Positions 61,493 to 64,000 of a DNA stretch of 64,000 bases are shown here, piece by piece. Position 1 is the first letter of the stretch; the number at the start of each line of letters is the position of its first letter. This stretch comes from Saccharopolyspora gloriosae (lineage in GTDB: Bacteria; Actinomycetota; Actinomycetes; Mycobacteriales; Pseudonocardiaceae), in assembly GCF_014203325.1 (NCBI RefSeq), contig NZ_JACHIV010000001.1:2481501-2545500 (forward strand), read 5' to 3'. Both the position numbers and the translations under genes were made by a program. The notes below the pieces were generated by a model. The model had not been told where the DNA came from. It saw only the letters and a list, made by a program, of their open reading frames with translations, and ran no database searches.

Positions 61493-63142
61493 ATGGCGAA
61501 GGAAGGCCGAAGCGACCGTGCGGGAGCGGTGCGCAGAACCGTCCACGGCGCGCGCGGAATGCGAGTGCTGGCGCGAGCAGGCATGGCCTCGCCCGCCGCG
61601 CCGGGCCAGGCGCTGCGCGGACTCGCCGACGTGCGCGCGTGGGGGCCGCTGGTGGGCGCCCTGCGGCACGTGTCCCGCACCCGGCCGGACGCCGTCGGGC
61701 TCATCGACGAGCGCGGCGGCATGACCTACGCCGAGCTGGACCGCGCATCGGACCGGCTGGCGATCTCGTTGCGGGACAGGGGATTCGAGGCCGAGCACAC
61801 GATCGCCGTGCTGTGCCGGGATCACCGCTGGCTGGTGCTGAGCCTGCTGGCCTGCGGCAAGCTCGGCGCGCACGCGGTGCTGGTCAACACCGGGTTCGCC
61901 GCGCCGGAACTGACCGAAGTGCTCGCCCACGAGCGGGCCGCGGCGCTGGTGGTCGACGCCGAGTTCCAGCCGCTGGTGGCCGAGGCGCGGCTGCGGCTGC
62001 CGTGCTTCCAGGCCTGGCCCGCCGCCGGCGCGCGGCGCGGCACGACGCTGGAGGACCTGCTCGAGGAGGCCCGGCGGGCGCCGGAACCCGACCCGGTGGT
62101 GCCGCAGCCGCGCCGTCCGGGCGGTGTGGTGCTGCTGACCAGCGGCACCACCGGCCGCCCGAAAGGCGCTCGCCGCGAGGTGCGGTCGGCGTTGAGCGCC
62201 GCCGAGTTCCTGGACCGGATCCCGCTGCGCTCCGGCGAAGCCACCTTCATCGCGTCCCCGCTGTTCCACGCCATCGGCTACTCGCAGCTGACGCTGGCGT
62301 TCGGACTCGGCAGCACCGTCGTGGTGCGGCGCAGGTTCGACGCCGAGCAGGTGGCCCGCGCGGTGCACGAGCACGGGTGCACCGCGCTGGTGCTGGTGCC
62401 GACGGTGCTGCAGCGGCTGCTCGACCTGGACGAGGACTTCCTGCGCGCGACCACGTCGACGTTGCGCGTGGTGGTGGTGTCGGGTTCGGTGCTGGCGCCG
62501 GAACTGGTGCAGGACGCCGCCGAGCTGATCGGTGAGGTGCTCTACAACCTGTACGGCTCCACGGAGGCGGCGGTCGCCGCGGTCGCGACGCCGCGAGAGC
62601 TGCGCCGGGCCCCAGGAACGGTGGGGCGCAGCCCGCGCGGGTGCGCCGTGCGGCTCTACGACGCGGAGAACCGGCGCATCACCCGGCCCGGCGCGGTGGG
62701 GCGGATCTTCGCGGGCGGGCCGCTGATGTTCACCGGGTACACCAGCAGCGCCGGCCGGCCGCAGATCGACGGGCTCGTCGACACCGGGGACCTCGGCCAC
62801 CTCGACGACTCCGGCCTGCTGTTCGTGGACGGCCGAGCCGACGACATGATCATCTCGGGTGGGGAGAACGTGTTCCCCGCCGAAGTCGAGCACGTGATCG
62901 CCACCCACCACGCCGTCAAGGACGTCGCGGTGCTCGGCATCGCCGACGCGGAGTTCGGCCAACGCCTGCACGCCTACGTGGTGCCCATCCCCGGAGCCGA
63001 GCTGCACCCGCAGGAGATCGTCGAGTTCGTCCGCGCCCGGATGGCGCGGCACAAGGTCCCCCGCGAGGTCGAACTGGTGCGCTCGGTGCCGCGCAACCCC
63101 ACCGGCAAGATCCTGCGCCGCGCCCTCGCCGAACCGCGCTGA
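61493..63142 (+). CDS. Acyl-CoA synthetase (AMP-forming, FadD-like)
   Basis: A 549-residue ANL-superfamily adenylating enzyme. The P-loop A3 is T216-SGTTGRPKG, the A5 motif is YNLYGSTE, A7 GLVDTGDLGHLDDSGLLFVDGRADDMIISGGENVFPAEVE covers the hinge, and the A10 lysine sits in PRNPTGKILRR. The N-terminal 50 basic/Ala-rich residues are as in mycobacterial FadD12-type proteins. It activates a fatty or other carboxylic acid to its CoA ester. It is followed after 118 bp by a Baeyer-Villiger-type monooxygenase on the same strand. Confidence 0.88.
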   Translation: MAKEGRSDRAGAVRRTVHGARGMRVLARAGMASPAAPGQALRGLADVRAWGPLVGALRHVSRTRPDAVGLIDERGGMTYAELDRASDRLAISLRDRGFEAEHTIAVLCRDHRWLVLSLLACGKLGAHAVLVNTGFAAPELTEVLAHERAAALVVDAEFQPLVAEARLRLPCFQAWPAAGARRGTTLEDLLEEARRAPEPDPVVPQPRRPGGVVLLTSGTTGRPKGARREVRSALSAAEFLDRIPLRSGEATFIASPLFHAIGYSQLTLAFGLGSTVVVRRRFDAEQVARAVHEHGCTALVLVPTVLQRLLDLDEDFLRATTSTLRVVVVSGSVLAPELVQDAAELIGEVLYNLYGSTEAAVAAVATPRELRRAPGTVGRSPRGCAVRLYDAENRRITRPGAVGRIFAGGPLMFTGYTSSAGRPQIDGLVDTGDLGHLDDSGLLFVDGRADDMIISGGENVFPAEVEHVIATHHAVKDVAVLGIADAEFGQRLHAYVVPIPGAELHPQEIVEFVRARMARHKVPREVELVRSVPRNPTGKILRRALAEPR

Positions 63143-63178
63143 ACCCGCAGCGCACCGCAGTGTCCGAAACTGTCAATG

Positions 63179-63197
63179 ATCTGACCGTCGGCGTCAG
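63179..63197. promoter_or_regulatory. Small palindrome upstream of the second monooxygenase
   Basis: TCTGAC and GTCAGA are 6-bp arms around seven bases, about 65-80 bp before the monooxygenase start. The palindrome is in the short intergenic gap and is a possible operator for this gene. Confidence 0.35.
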
Positions 63198-63260
63198 ACC
63201 GGACGAGCGAACCCGGCTTAACGTGATCGTGTCCGCAGCGCACGAACACGAGGAGCATCC

Positions 63261-64000
63261 ATGTCGCCGATCCGCCAACCGCATGTCGCCATCATCGGCA
63301 GCGGGTTCGCGGGCATCGCGGTGGCCGCTCAGCTCAAGCGCGCCGGGCACACCTCCTTCACGATCTTCGAGCGCGCTCCCGGCGTCGGCGGGGTGTGGCG
63401 CGACAACACCTACCCGGGCGCGGCCTGCGACGTTCCCTCGCACCTGTACTCCTACTCGTTCGTGCCGGAACCCACGTGGCGGCGCCGGTTCGCCGAGCAG
63501 CCGGAGATCCTGCAATACCTGCGCCGCTGCGTCGAACAGCACCGGCTGACCCGGCACCTGCGGTTGAACACGGCCATCGAGGCGGCCGACTACGACGAGA
63601 GATCCCGGCGCTGGCGGCTGCGCACCGGTTCGGGCGAGGTCGTCGAGGCCGACGTGCTGGTGCCCGCGGTGGGCCAGCTCAGCGAACCGCTCATCCCGGA
63701 GCTGCCGGGCATGGGCGACTTCGCGGGCCCGATGTTCCACTCGGCCCGCTGGGACCACCAGGTGGACCTGCGCGACAAGCGGGTCGCGGTGATCGGAACC
63801 GGGGCGAGCGCGGTGCAGTTCGTGCCCGCCATCGCGGGCCGGGTGCGGGAGCTGACGGTGTTCCAGCGTTCCGCGCCGCACGTCGTGCCGCGGCCCGACC
63901 GCGCCTACCGGCCCTGGCACCGGTTCGTGTTCCGCAACGTGCCCGGCGCGCAGTCGCTGGCGCGGTTCGGCCTGTGGAGCTTCTTCGAGGCCGCCGGTCG
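63261..64000 (+). CDS. Flavin-containing monooxygenase, Baeyer-Villiger type (truncated by window end)
   Basis: The first 246 codons of a monooxygenase closely related to the one at 23159. FAD loop G13-x-G15-x-x-G18, NTYPGAACDVPSHLYSYSF, the fingerprint F154-x-G156-xxx-H160-xxx-W164 and the second loop GTGASAVQF are present. GAGGAG precedes ATG 63261. The coding sequence runs past the window, so the C-terminal half is not seen. The upstream acyl-CoA synthetase suggests that the product enters an acyl-CoA route. Confidence 0.85.
   Translation, partial: MSPIRQPHVAIIGSGFAGIAVAAQLKRAGHTSFTIFERAPGVGGVWRDNTYPGAACDVPSHLYSYSFVPEPTWRRRFAEQPEILQYLRRCVEQHRLTRHLRLNTAIEAADYDERSRRWRLRTGSGEVVEADVLVPAVGQLSEPLIPELPGMGDFAGPMFHSARWDHQVDLRDKRVAVIGTGASAVQFVPAIAGRVRELTVFQRSAPHVVPRPDRAYRPWHRFVFRNVPGAQSLARFGLWSFFEAAG

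Overview
The window is a contiguous piece of very GC-rich chromosome from a spore-forming-type actinomycete. I infer a Pseudonocardiales member, probably Saccharopolyspora or a close relative. The evidence is frequent GTG and TTG starts, 4-base ATGA/GTGA overlaps inside operons, a bifunctional geosmin synthase, a hopanoid cluster, a GPP34 protein, an LtrA protein, a secreted chorismate mutase and a WXG-type toxin locus. I saw no rRNA, tRNA, CRISPR array, insertion sequence, phage gene or origin. The species assignment is inference only.

Layout. 1-1.45 kb: the end of a flavin monooxygenase operon (LLM family) preceded by a short RRHVDLQRVSS-type leader peptide. 2-6.6 kb: an APC amino-acid permease, a class II glutamine amidotransferase, and an HTH/DUF3887 regulator-like gene coupled to a CPBP protease. 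6.6-11.6 kb: geosmin synthase, an acyl-carrier-like protein without the usual serine, and a large methyltransferase. 11.9-15.4 kb: a cobalamin riboswitch driving three overlapping genes (DUF364-like putative metal-chelation protein, cysteine-synthase-like PLP enzyme, MFS transporter), then an SBP56/methanethiol oxidase gene whose ribosome-binding site lies in a hairpin. 17-20.8 kb: GPP34, patatin and asparagine synthetase. 20.9-23 kb: a type VII-type polymorphic toxin (Ntox44-like) locus.

23-35 kb: a catabolic region. The genes are a Baeyer-Villiger-type monooxygenase, CaiB/BaiF CoA-transferase, AtuA-family protein, SMP-30 lactonase-like protein, phosphotransferase and acyl-CoA dehydrogenase on the minus strand. 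Divergent from them are an enoyl-CoA hydratase, an SDR and an AGE-family epimerase. Read together they could oxidise an alcohol to a ketone, insert oxygen, open the lactone and feed beta-oxidation. 35-41 kb: a short NAD-dependent formate dehydrogenase, five near-identical 47-bp palindromes at a 96-bp period, an aldehyde dehydrogenase, a second acyl-CoA dehydrogenase and a tandem (double) TetR regulator with matching candidate operators on either side. 41-44 kb: an MpaB-family oxygenase, an ECF-like sigma factor and an aldo-keto reductase.

44.2-52.7 kb: a tightly coupled hopanoid operon (hpnC, hpnD, hpnE, polyprenyl synthase, shc, hpnG, hpnH) followed by a small membrane protein. 52.7-56.8 kb: a three-gene minus-strand operon led by an unusual fusion of an MGDG-synthase-like glycosyltransferase to a wax-ester-synthase/DGAT acyltransferase, with a DMT transporter and an SDR. 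57-64 kb: cyanase, LysR regulator, LtrA, SDR, secreted chorismate mutase, an acyl-CoA synthetase and a truncated second Baeyer-Villiger-type monooxygenase.

The strongest candidates for something undescribed are the riboswitch-controlled putative metal-chelator operon and the glycosyltransferase-acyltransferase fusion operon.
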